Shown here piece after piece: positions 1-8,766 of a stretch of DNA of 64,000 nucleotides. Each line of letters begins with the position of its first letter. Position 1 is the first letter of the stretch. A program made the translations under genes and the position numbers. The DNA lies in the NCBI RefSeq assembly GCF_900167455.1, contig NZ_FUWJ01000002.1, positions 1,054,305 to 1,118,304 of the forward strand, in the 5' to 3' direction. The DNA is from Enhydrobacter aerosaccus. GTDB taxonomy: Bacteria; Pseudomonadota; Alphaproteobacteria; Reyranellales; Reyranellaceae. Under the pieces are notes generated by a model. The model was not told where the DNA came from, did not search any database, and saw only the letters and a list, made by a program, of their open reading frames with translations.

Positions 1-3000
1 CCAGCGGCCTGGAGCCCCAGGTCGGCCGCATCGCCGTCGGCACGGTGTTCCTGCCGCGCACCGATCTCGGCGCGCAGGAGCGCTGCCGCACCATCGTCGA
101 GACCGAAATCCTGCGATTCGGCCATACGATCCTGGGCTGGCGCCAGGTGCCGGTCGACATCTCGGTGATCGGCGAGAAGGCCAACGAGACTCGGCCCGAG
201 ATCGAGCAGATCCTGATCGGCCGCGGCGACCTCAAGCTCGACAACCGCGAGTTCGAGAAGCAGCTCTATATCCTGCGCCGGCGCATGGAGAAGGCGGCGA
301 TCGCGGAGAACATCTCCGAGTTCTATGTCTGCTCGCTGTCGTGCCGTTCCCTGATCTACAAGGGCATGTTCCTCGCCGAGCATCTGTCGCAGTTCTACCC
401 CGACCTGCTCGACGAACGCTTCACGTCACGCTTTGCGATCTTCCACCAGCGCTACTCGACCAACACCTTCCCGCAATGGAAGCTGGCGCAGCCGTTCCGC
501 GTGCTCGCGCACAACGGCGAGATCAACACGCTGCTGGGCAACGTCAACTGGATGAAGAGCCACGAGGCGCGCCTCGCCCATGACGGCTTCGGTTCCTTCA
601 TCGAGGATTTGAAGCCGATCATCCAGCCCGGCGCCTCCGACTCTTCGGCGCTCGACAGCGTGTTCGAACTGCTGGTGCGCGGCCATCGCAACCTGCCGAT
701 GGTCAAGACGATGATGATTCCCGAGGCCACGGGCACCAATCCCAACATCCCGGCCAACCACCGCGCCCTTTACCACTACGTGAACGGCGTCATGGAGCCG
801 TGGGACGGACCGGCTGCGATCGCCGCCGTCGCCGGCAAGTGGGCGCTGGTCGGCCTCGACCGCAACGGTCTGCGGCCGATGCGCTATGTCATGACCTCCG
901 ACGACCTGCTGATCGCGGGCTCGGAGGCCGGCATGGTGCCGCAGGACGAGGCCAAGATCGTCGAAAAGGGCCGGCTTGGCCCCGGCGAAATGCTGGCGGT
1001 CGATATGGACCAGCCGCAGCTCTACAAGGACCGCGAGCTCAAGGACATGCTGGCGGCGACGCACGACTATGCCGCGTGGACGAATCGCACCGTCGAGCTC
1101 GACTCGCTGATCAAGCAGGACGCGCCGCACGAACAGCGCTTCAGCGCCGAGGAGTTGCGCCGGCGGCAATATGCGGTGGGCTGGTCGATCGAGGATCTCG
1201 AAATGATCCTCCATCCCATGGTCGAGGACGGCAAGGAAGCCGTGGGCTCGATGGGCGACGACGCTCCCCTGGCGGTGCTAAGCGACACCTATCGCGGCAT
1301 GCACCACTATTTCCGCCAGAACTTCAGCCAGGTGACCAATCCGCCGATCGATAGCCTGCGCGAGCGCCAGGTCATGACGATCCGCACCCGGCTCGGCAAT
1401 CTCGGCAACATCCTCGACGAATCGCCCGAGCAGAGCGAGATGTTGTCGCTGCAGTCGCCGATCGTGCTCAATGCCGAATTCGAGGCGATGCGCAAGTACA
1501 TGGGCGACACCGCCGCGCGCATCGACTGCTCCTACGATCCCAAGGGCGGGCTCGACGCCATGCGCCAGGCCTTCGACCGCATCTGCAAGGAAGCCGAGGA
1601 CGCCGTCCGCAGCGGCTGCCTGCACGTCGTGCTGACGGATGCCAATATCGGCCCCGACCGCGCCGCGCTGCCGATGATCCTGGCCGCGGGCTGCGTGCAT
1701 TCCTACCTGGTGCGCCAGTCGCTGCGCACCTTCACGTCGCTCAATGTCCGCTCCGGCGAGTGCCTCGACGTGCACTATGTCGCGGTCATCATCGGCGTCG
1801 GCGCCACCACGGTGAATCCCTACCTCGCCGAGGAGACCATCGCCGCCCGCCATGCGCGCGGCCTGTTCGGCAAGCTGACGCTCGGCCAGTGCCTCGCCAA
1901 CTACAAGAAGGCGCTGGACGAGGGACTGCTGAAGGTGATGTCCAAGATGGGCATCTCCGTGCTGTCGTCCTACCGCGGCGGCTGCAACTTCGAGGCGGTC
2001 GGCCTGTCGCGCTCCTTGGTGCAGGAGTTCTTCCCCGGCATGCCCTCGCGCATCTCGGGCATGGGCCTACGCGGCGTGCAGGAGGAGATCTCCCAGCAGC
2101 ATGCGCGGGCCTTCGACGAGGAGGTCATCGCGCTGCCGATCGGTGGCTTCTACAAGTACCGCCGCGGCGGCGATCGCCACAATTTCGAGGGTAACCTCAT
2201 CCACATGCTGCAGGATGCGGTGAACACCGAATCCTACGGCAAGTACCGCAAGTACACCGAGGCGGTGCGGCGCCTGCCGCCCATCAACCTGCGCGACCTG
2301 CTCGACTTCAAGACCGATCGCAAGCCGATCGCCCTCGATGAAGTCGAGTCGATCACCGAACTGCGCAAGCGGCTGGTCGCGCCCGGCATCTCGCTCGGCG
2401 CACTCAGCCCCGAAGCACACGAGACGCTGTCCATCGCCATGAACCGGATCGGCGCCAAGTCCGATTCAGGCGAAGGCGGCGAGGATCCGGCCCGCTACAA
2501 GCCGCGCGCCAACGGCGACAATGCCTCGTCGGCCATCAAGCAGGTCGCATCGGGCCGCTTCGGCGTCACCGCCGAGTATCTGAACAACTGCCGCGAGCTC
2601 GAGATCAAGGTGGCTCAGGGCGCCAAGCCGGGCGAGGGCGGCCAGCTTCCCGGTATCAAGGTCAGCGAGATGATCGCCCGCCTGCGTCATTCGACGCCCG
2701 GCGTGACGCTTATCAGCCCGCCGCCGCATCACGACATCTATTCGATCGAGGATCTGGCGCAGCTGATCTACGACCTGAAGCAGATCAATCCCGAAGCGCG
2801 CGTGACGGTGAAGCTGGTCGCCCGCTCGGGCATCGGCACCATCGCCGCCGGCGTCGCCAAGGCAAAGGCCGACGTGATCCTGGTGTCCGGCCATAGCGGC
2901 GGCACCGGCGCCAGCCCGCAGACCAGCATCAAGTATGCCGGCATCCCGTGGGAGATGGGCCTGTCCGAGACCCACCAGATGCTGACCCTCAACCGGCTGC

Positions 3001-4253
3001 GCGAGAAGGTGCTGCTGCGCACCGACGGCGGGATCAAGACCGGGCGCGACGTGGTGATCGCGGCCATGCTGGGGGCCGAGGAATACGGCATCGGCACGGC
3101 CTCACTGATCGCCATGGGCTGCATCATGGTACGCCAGTGCCATTCCAACACCTGCCCGGTGGGCGTCTGCACCCAGGACGAGAAGCTGCGCGCCAAGTTC
3201 GAGGGTTCGCCGGAGAAAGTGGTCAACCTCTTCAGCTTCGTCGCCGAGGAAGTGCGCGAGATCCTGGCCCAGCTCGGCTATCGCTCGCTGACCGAGATCA
3301 TCGGGCGCTCCGACCTGCTGAAGCAGGTCAATCGCGGCGCGGCTTATCTCGACGACCTCGATCTCAGCCCGCTCTTGACGCGCGCCGACGGCGGACGCGG
3401 TGCCGTGCACAGCACCGTCGAGGGCCGCAACGAGGTGCCCGACACGCTCGATGCGCAGATGATCCGCGACGCCCAGCCGCTCTTCACCCACCGCGAGAAG
3501 ATGCAGCTCCAGTACAGCGTGCGGAACACGCATCGCGCCGTCGGTACGCGGCTCGCCGCCATGATCACGCGCAAGTACGGCATGTCCGAGCTGCAGCCGG
3601 ATACCGTTACCGTGCGCCTACGCGGCACCGCCGGTCAGTCGCTCGGCGCCTTTGCCGTGCGTGGCATGAAACTCGAGGTGTTCGGCGATGCCAACGATTA
3701 TGTCGGCAAGGGTCTGTCGGGCGGCACTATCGTCGTGAAGCCCACGGTTTCGAGCCATCTCGTGCCCGAGGCCAACGCCATCATCGGCAACACGGTCCTG
3801 TACGGAGCGACGGCCGGCAAGCTGTTCGCTTCGGGTCGCGCCGGCGAACGCTTTGCCGTGCGCAACTCCGGCGCCGATGCCGTGGTCGAGGGCGTCGGGT
3901 CAAACGGTTGCGAATACATGACCGGCGGTACGGCCGTGGTGCTGGGTGAGATCGGCGTGAACTTCGCCGCCGGCATGACGGGCGGCATGGCCTTCGTCTA
4001 CGATCCCGAGGGCGTGTTCGATCTCAAGGTCAATCCCGAGACGGTGCTGTGGCAACGGATCGACCATCCGCATTGGGACGGCGTTCTGAAGGCCATGATC
4101 GCGGAACATGTGGCCGAGACCAAGTCGCCTCTGGGCGCGCGACTGCTCAACGACTGGAACCGCGAGGTCGAGCGTTTCTGGCAGGTGGTGCCGAAGGAGA
4201 TGGTCTCGCGCCTGCCTCAGCCGCTTTCGCTGGTAGAGGAGAAGAGAGCTTAA
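1..4253 (+). CDS. gltB: Glutamate synthase (NADPH) large subunit, 5' end cut by window edge
   Basis: The reading frame is open from base 3, so the gene begins upstream; the GTG at 45 is internal. About 1416 residues are visible against roughly 1500 for the family, so about 100 N-terminal residues, including the catalytic Cys of the glutaminase domain, are missing. In order one sees the rest of the class II amidotransferase domain (HNGEINTLLGN, then the GLDRNGLRP stretch), a central domain, the FMN-binding synthase barrel (SGHSGGTGASP; GEGGEDPARY), the 3Fe-4S cysteines in CHSNTCPVGVC near visible residue 1040, and the C-terminal Gly-rich beta-helix (GGTIVVKP, NTVLYGATAG). It transfers the glutamine amide to 2-oxoglutarate in the cytoplasm together with GltD. 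GltD is not downstream in this window, so gltD probably lies upstream or elsewhere. Confidence 0.97.
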   Translation, partial: SGLEPQVGRIAVGTVFLPRTDLGAQERCRTIVETEILRFGHTILGWRQVPVDISVIGEKANETRPEIEQILIGRGDLKLDNREFEKQLYILRRRMEKAAIAENISEFYVCSLSCRSLIYKGMFLAEHLSQFYPDLLDERFTSRFAIFHQRYSTNTFPQWKLAQPFRVLAHNGEINTLLGNVNWMKSHEARLAHDGFGSFIEDLKPIIQPGASDSSALDSVFELLVRGHRNLPMVKTMMIPEATGTNPNIPANHRALYHYVNGVMEPWDGPAAIAAVAGKWALVGLDRNGLRPMRYVMTSDDLLIAGSEAGMVPQDEAKIVEKGRLGPGEMLAVDMDQPQLYKDRELKDMLAATHDYAAWTNRTVELDSLIKQDAPHEQRFSAEELRRRQYAVGWSIEDLEMILHPMVEDGKEAVGSMGDDAPLAVLSDTYRGMHHYFRQNFSQVTNPPIDSLRERQVMTIRTRLGNLGNILDESPEQSEMLSLQSPIVLNAEFEAMRKYMGDTAARIDCSYDPKGGLDAMRQAFDRICKEAEDAVRSGCLHVVLTDANIGPDRAALPMILAAGCVHSYLVRQSLRTFTSLNVRSGECLDVHYVAVIIGVGATTVNPYLAEETIAARHARGLFGKLTLGQCLANYKKALDEGLLKVMSKMGISVLSSYRGGCNFEAVGLSRSLVQEFFPGMPSRISGMGLRGVQEEISQQHARAFDEEVIALPIGGFYKYRRGGDRHNFEGNLIHMLQDAVNTESYGKYRKYTEAVRRLPPINLRDLLDFKTDRKPIALDEVESITELRKRLVAPGISLGALSPEAHETLSIAMNRIGAKSDSGEGGEDPARYKPRANGDNASSAIKQVASGRFGVTAEYLNNCRELEIKVAQGAKPGEGGQLPGIKVSEMIARLRHSTPGVTLISPPPHHDIYSIEDLAQLIYDLKQINPEARVTVKLVARSGIGTIAAGVAKAKADVILVSGHSGGTGASPQTSIKYAGIPWEMGLSETHQMLTLNRLREKVLLRTDGGIKTGRDVVIAAMLGAEEYGIGTASLIAMGCIMVRQCHSNTCPVGVCTQDEKLRAKFEGSPEKVVNLFSFVAEEVREILAQLGYRSLTEIIGRSDLLKQVNRGAAYLDDLDLSPLLTRADGGRGAVHSTVEGRNEVPDTLDAQMIRDAQPLFTHREKMQLQYSVRNTHRAVGTRLAAMITRKYGMSELQPDTVTVRLRGTAGQSLGAFAVRGMKLEVFGDANDYVGKGLSGGTIVVKPTVSSHLVPEANAIIGNTVLYGATAGKLFASGRAGERFAVRNSGADAVVEGVGSNGCEYMTGGTAVVLGEIGVNFAAGMTGGMAFVYDPEGVFDLKVNPETVLWQRIDHPHWDGVLKAMIAEHVAETKSPLGARLLNDWNREVERFWQVVPKEMVSRLPQPLSLVEEKRA

Positions 4254-4307
4254 CCGCTACGGGGAGTGTATTGGACCGCGGGCTTCCCGTCCGCGGTCCG
4301 GAAGATC

Positions 4308-5219
4308 ATGACTGACAAGACCGTCCCCCGCGCGGCGTGGCTGCAACTCGGCGCCACCATTCTCCTGTTCGGCCTGACCTGGCCGGTGATGAAGATTGGC
4401 TTGATGGCCGGCTCGCCGATCTGGCTGGCGGCGGGACGGGCGACGCTTTCGGCCCTCACTGCCTTCGTGCTGCTGGCGCTGCTCGGTCGCCTGAAATGGC
4501 CGCCACGCGGCGAATGGCCGGTGATCTTCTCTGTCGGCACGCTGCAGCTTTCCAGTTTTTTCGCGCTCGCCAATCTCGGCGTCCAGAACGTGCCGCCCGG
4601 CCGCTCAGGCGTGCTCGCCTACACCACCATGCTCTGGATGGTGCCGCTGTCGCTGCTGGTCGGGGAAAGGGTCGGATGGCGGGCGATTGCGGGGGCGGCG
4701 CTCGGCGTCATCGGCATCGTTACGCTGGCCGATCCAGGCCGGCTCGATTGGCACGACCATGCCATCATCATGGGCCATGTCTATCTGCTTCTGGCGGGCT
4801 TCACCTGGGCACTCGCCATCATGCACACGCGCCGCCACCGCTGGCACACCAGTCCGCTCGACGTGCTGCCGTGGCAGATGAGCGTGGCAACCGTCCTGCT
4901 CTGGCTGCTCGCACTCGTCGCCGAGCCCGACGGCCATCTCGATTTCGACAAATGGCAATTGTGGGTCGCGCTGCTCTATATCGGCTCCTTCGCCGGACCG
5001 GCCGGGACCTGGGCCGCCGTCTCCGTCACCCGGGCTCTGCCGCCCATCACCACGTCGCTCGGCATGCTGGGCGTGCCGCTGATGGGCATCCTCTCCTCGA
5101 TCCTCCTGGTCGGAGAGAAGGTCACGGTGCCGCTGCTGCTCGGCACGGGACTGGTGATTGCCGGCATCGCGATCGTCATCCTCGATCGTCCCACGCCTTC
5201 TGGTGCTCAACCAAAATAG
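4308..5219 (+). CDS. EamA/DMT-family inner-membrane transporter
   Basis: This 303-residue protein has about ten hydrophobic segments arranged as two similar halves, the usual EamA pattern (PVMKIGLMAGSPIWLAAGR in the first half; GPAGTWAAVSVTRALPP and SLGMLGVPLMGILSS in the second). Such proteins export small metabolites or drugs; the substrate cannot be told. The frame is open further upstream from 4266, but ATG 4308 with GGAAG just before it places the start directly before the first membrane segment. It follows gltB by 54 bases and may be read through from it. Confidence 0.88.
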   Translation: MTDKTVPRAAWLQLGATILLFGLTWPVMKIGLMAGSPIWLAAGRATLSALTAFVLLALLGRLKWPPRGEWPVIFSVGTLQLSSFFALANLGVQNVPPGRSGVLAYTTMLWMVPLSLLVGERVGWRAIAGAALGVIGIVTLADPGRLDWHDHAIIMGHVYLLLAGFTWALAIMHTRRHRWHTSPLDVLPWQMSVATVLLWLLALVAEPDGHLDFDKWQLWVALLYIGSFAGPAGTWAAVSVTRALPPITTSLGMLGVPLMGILSSILLVGEKVTVPLLLGTGLVIAGIAIVILDRPTPSGAQPK

Positions 5220-5267
5220 GGGAACCGGAACGGCAAATCCGGCTAAGCTTGGGTCAGGGAGGAAGCA

Positions 5268-6083
5268 ATGAACTGGGGCACGATGAGCCGCGCCGAACGT
5301 GACGCGGCCTACAACAATTCGATGGCGGTGAAGAACAGCAGTGAGCTGAGCGCGGCCCGCGAGGCCGAGTCGAAGGCATTCCGTCAGGCCCATCCGCAGC
5401 ATCTCGACTTGCGCTACGGGCCGAAGGAACGCAACACCTGGGACCTGTTCCCGGCGGCCGATCCGAACGCTCCGTGCATCGTCTTCATCCATGGCGGCTA
5501 CTGGCAGCGCAACAGCAAGGGCATGTTCGCCAACCTGATTGCGGGGCCCCATGCTCATGGCTGGGCTGCCGCCCTGCCCGGCTACACCCTGGCGCCCGAC
5601 GCCTCACTCACCGAGATCGTGGCCGAGATCAACGCCGCCCTCGACTGGCTCGCCGCCAACGGGCCGGCGCATGGCATCAACGGGCAAGTCGTGCTGTCGG
5701 GCTGGTCGGCCGGCGGACATCTTACGGCTGCCTGCCTTGGCCATCCGCGCGTGAACGCGGGTCTCGCCATCTCCGGGGTCCATGAGCTCGGGCCGATTCG
5801 CGACACCTATCTGAACGAGAAGCTTCGGCTCAGCGATCTGGAAATCGAACGTCTATCGCCCTTGCGCCTGCCCATGGTGCCGAAGCCGATGGCCATCACC
5901 TATGGCACCGCCGAGCTGCCTGCGCTGGTGGGGGATAGCCGCGCCCTTCACGCCAAGCGCTCCGAAGCGCACCTGGCGGGACCACTCGTTCCCGTCGCCG
6001 GTGCCAATCACTTCACGATCGTCCACGAGCTGCAGAAGCCCGATGGGGTCCTGACGCGCCAGCTCCTTTTGCTGGCTGACTGA
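5268..6083 (+). CDS. Alpha/beta hydrolase, kynurenine-formamidase-like
   Basis: The 271-residue protein has the oxyanion-hole motif HGGYW near residue 74, the nucleophile elbow GWSAGG near residue 145, and a late His in GANHFTIV, giving a Ser-Asp-His triad of the esterase/arylformamidase type. HGGYW is typical of KynB-like kynurenine formamidases, but no kynureninase or tryptophan dioxygenase gene is adjacent, so the substrate remains open. A strong GGGAGGAAG ribosome site precedes ATG 5268. No signal peptide is seen, so it is cytoplasmic. Confidence 0.85.
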   Translation: MNWGTMSRAERDAAYNNSMAVKNSSELSAAREAESKAFRQAHPQHLDLRYGPKERNTWDLFPAADPNAPCIVFIHGGYWQRNSKGMFANLIAGPHAHGWAAALPGYTLAPDASLTEIVAEINAALDWLAANGPAHGINGQVVLSGWSAGGHLTAACLGHPRVNAGLAISGVHELGPIRDTYLNEKLRLSDLEIERLSPLRLPMVPKPMAITYGTAELPALVGDSRALHAKRSEAHLAGPLVPVAGANHFTIVHELQKPDGVLTRQLLLLAD

Positions 6084-6139
6084 AGACAGTTGGCACGGCC
6101 CTTGCTCCCGCCCTCCTTACCGGGGGAGGGAGTGTTGTC

Positions 6140-7096
6140 ATGATCGATCGTCGGCGCCTGCTTGCGGGCTCAGTTCTGGCTGCTGCCACCCTGGCGGCCC
6201 CGTCCATTCTCAAGGCCCAAGACCGCACCGTGAAAATGGGCGCGTTGCGGCTCGTCCATTCGATGCCGCCCTATTTCTACGAGCGTTTCCTGCCGCCGGG
6301 CATGAAGCTCGAGATCGTGGTGTTCGACAGCCCGACGGACGGCAAGAACGCTGTCGTCACCAAGTCGGTCGATTTCGGCACCTTCGGCATTGCCGCCGCG
6401 ATCCTGGGCGCAGCCGTCGGCGAGCCGGTCGTCGTGGTCGGCGCCCTGTCCAACAAGGGCATGGGCGTGATCGCCAAGGCCGGAACCGATATGCACACGA
6501 TCAAGGACCTCAAGGGCAAGAAGGTCGGCATCTGGCCGGGCTCGACCCAGGAGGTCTTCATCCTCGAGCGCCTGAAGATGGAAGGCATGTCCGTCAAGGA
6601 CATCACGCCCGTGCGCGTCCCGTTCGGCGAGATGCCCGCCATGCTGGCGCGCGGCGACATCGACGCCTATGTCGGTGCCGAGCCGGGGCCGGGCCTGTCG
6701 ATTTCCACGGGCATCGGGCAGCTGGTCGAATATCCCTACGGGACGGCCATGGGCGGGCTGAACATGATCTTCGCCACCCACGCCGATACCGTCGCCAAGG
6801 ATCCCAATCTCGTGCTGGCGATGCTGAAGACGCATCGCAAGGCGGTCGAGTTCATGACCGAGAACACGCCGGCGGTGGTCGACATGTCGGTGCAGAAGCT
6901 CGGTGCCAACCGCGCCGCCGTCGAGCAGGCGCTGGGGGCGCACAACGTCGAGTATGTCTGGAAGCTCGACGATACGGTGCAGGGCCAGGCCAAGACCTAC
7001 GCCCAGCACATGCTCAACCTGAAGCAGATCCGCGCCCTGCCCGACTTCGGAACCTTCCTCAATCCCAGGTTCTCGAACGAACTCGCCGCCAGCTGA
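6140..7096 (+). CDS. ABC transporter substrate-binding protein, NMT1/SsuA type
   Basis: This 318-residue protein begins with a Tat-like leader (DRRRLLAGS, hydrophobic stretch, cleavage near SILKAQ). The mature part fits the NMT1/TauA/SsuA periplasmic binding fold: a DSPTDGKNAVVTKSVDFG segment, the GKKVGIWPGS loop and the GDIDAYVGAEP segment. It heads a three-gene operon with the permease (10 bases on) and ATPase genes. A purine-rich GGGGGAGGGAG lies before ATG 6140. The likely ligands are nitrate, sulfonate, taurine or pyrimidine precursors, and none can be singled out. Confidence 0.9.
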   Translation: MIDRRRLLAGSVLAAATLAAPSILKAQDRTVKMGALRLVHSMPPYFYERFLPPGMKLEIVVFDSPTDGKNAVVTKSVDFGTFGIAAAILGAAVGEPVVVVGALSNKGMGVIAKAGTDMHTIKDLKGKKVGIWPGSTQEVFILERLKMEGMSVKDITPVRVPFGEMPAMLARGDIDAYVGAEPGPGLSISTGIGQLVEYPYGTAMGGLNMIFATHADTVAKDPNLVLAMLKTHRKAVEFMTENTPAVVDMSVQKLGANRAAVEQALGAHNVEYVWKLDDTVQGQAKTYAQHMLNLKQIRALPDFGTFLNPRFSNELAAS

Positions 7097-7106
7097 GGCG
7101 CGCGAC

Positions 7107-7955
7107 ATGGCTGTCGCCGAGACCAGCTCCGGGCCGGCCGTCGCGGTGCGGCGGTCGCTCTCTCACGCCTTCTGGCAGCGCCTGCGACCGACGACGCTCG
7201 CCCTGATCGTGCCACTGCTCCTGCTGGCCTTCTGGCAGGTGGCGACCACGAACCGATGGACGCTGCTGATCCCGACTCCCTACGAAGTCGGCCAGGAGAT
7301 GGTCGATTTCGCGGTCGGCGGGCTCTACGACGATGCCTATTCCGGCACGCTCCTGACGCACCTTCTCGCTTCCATGAGCCGCGTCTATGGTGGCTTCGCC
7401 CTGGCGGCGTTGTTCGCCTTGCCAATCGGCATGATGGTCGGGCGCATGCAGACCGCGCGCATGCTGCTCGATCCGTTCCTGCAGCTGATGCGGCCGATTC
7501 CCGTCACCGCCTGGCTGCCACTGTCGATGATCCTGTTCGGCCTGGGGGCGAAGTCGGCCTTCGCCCTGGTCTGCCTCGGCGCCTTCTATCCGATCCTGCT
7601 CAACACCACCTTCGGCGTGCGCTCCGTCGATCCCAAGCTGTTCGAGGCGGCGTCGATGCTGGGCTGCCGCGGCAGCGCCCAGTTCTACAAGGTCGTGCTG
7701 CCGGCGGCGACGCCGTCGATCTTCACCGGCCTGCGGCTAGGCCTCGGGCTGGCGTGGTTCGTGATCGTGGTCGGCGAGATGACCGGCGTGCCGCAAGGGC
7801 TGGGGGCGGTCATCATGGATGGCCGCACGCTGTCGCGCACCGAGCTGGTCATCTGCGGCATGATCGTGATCGGCCTCGCCGGCTATGTCTCGGACCGGCT
7901 GGTCGTGGCGCTCGGCAATCGCCTGCTGCGCTGGAGCCCGAGCCATCATGGTTGA
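7107..7955 (+). CDS. ABC transporter permease, SsuC/TauC type
   Basis: This 282-residue integral membrane protein has about six helices and the binding-protein-dependent permease signature region (EAASMLGCRGSAQFYKVVLPAATP near residues 185-205), the EAA loop that contacts the ATPase. It lies 10 bases after the binding-protein gene and overlaps the ATPase gene by 8 bases, so the three are co-translated. Its role is ATP-driven import of the ligand caught by the upstream binding protein. Confidence 0.92.
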   Translation: MAVAETSSGPAVAVRRSLSHAFWQRLRPTTLALIVPLLLLAFWQVATTNRWTLLIPTPYEVGQEMVDFAVGGLYDDAYSGTLLTHLLASMSRVYGGFALAALFALPIGMMVGRMQTARMLLDPFLQLMRPIPVTAWLPLSMILFGLGAKSAFALVCLGAFYPILLNTTFGVRSVDPKLFEAASMLGCRGSAQFYKVVLPAATPSIFTGLRLGLGLAWFVIVVGEMTGVPQGLGAVIMDGRTLSRTELVICGMIVIGLAGYVSDRLVVALGNRLLRWSPSHHG

Positions 7956-8724
7956 CGCCTCGCCCATCATCGAGATCAGCCGCGTCTCGAAGACCTTCCA
8001 GCTCCAGCAGCAGACCATCCAGGCGCTGTCCGATGCCAACCTGTCGATCGCCAAGGGCGAATTCGTCTGCCTGATCGGCGCCTCGGGCTGTGGCAAGTCG
8101 ACCCTGCTGCGCATCATGGCGGGCTTCGAGCAGCCCTCCTCCGGCCAGGCGCTGATGTGGGGCAAGCCCATCACTGGCCCCGATCCCAGCCGGGGCATGG
8201 TGTTCCAGGACTACGCGCTGTTCCCGTGGCTGACGGTGCGGGAGAATATCGGCTTCGGCCCGGCCGCGCGCGGGCTGGCCCGCTCGCAGGTCAGGGAGAC
8301 GGTCGACAAGTTCGTCGAGCTGGTGGGGCTCACGAAGTTCGCCGATGTCTATCCGCACCAGCTTTCGGGCGGCATGAAGCAGCGCGTGGCGATCGCGCGC
8401 GTGCTGGCCAACGACGCCGAGCTGGTGCTGATGGACGAGCCGTTCGGCGCGCTCGACGCGATGACGCGCGAGCGCCTGCAGGACGAGCTGCTGGAGATCT
8501 GGCAGCGCACGAAGCTCACCGTGGTGTTCGTCACGCATGCGATCGAGGAGGCGATCTTCCTTGCCAATCGAGTCGTGGTGATGACCCCGGGGCCGGGCCG
8601 CATCGAGAGCGACAACGCGCTCGATCTCGCCCGCCCGCGCGATGTGGCGAGCCCGGAATTCAACGCGGTCCGCCGTGCACTGGGCGCCAAGCTGCACAGT
8701 CATCACGGTCGCAAGGCGGCGTGA
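7948..8724 (+). CDS. ABC transporter ATP-binding protein, SsuB/TauB type
   Basis: This 258-residue ATPase shows Walker A GASGCGKST, a Q-loop in VFQDYALFPW, the ABC signature LSGGMKQR, Walker B VLMDEPFGALD and the switch His in FVTHAIEEA. The track-length frame extends to 7885, but ATG 7948 overlaps the permease stop by 8 bases and starts exactly before the domain (ISRVSKTFQL). It powers the permease encoded just upstream. Confidence 0.95.
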   Translation: MVDASPIIEISRVSKTFQLQQQTIQALSDANLSIAKGEFVCLIGASGCGKSTLLRIMAGFEQPSSGQALMWGKPITGPDPSRGMVFQDYALFPWLTVRENIGFGPAARGLARSQVRETVDKFVELVGLTKFADVYPHQLSGGMKQRVAIARVLANDAELVLMDEPFGALDAMTRERLQDELLEIWQRTKLTVVFVTHAIEEAIFLANRVVVMTPGPGRIESDNALDLARPRDVASPEFNAVRRALGAKLHSHHGRKAA

Positions 8725-8766
8725 TCAGCATCGTCGAAAGGACGTCAGCGACGGCCAGCTCCTGGG

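Noticed and set aside
15..60. GTG 45 as the start of gltB
   Set aside because: The frame continues upstream to the window edge with conserved residues, so the real start is outside the window.
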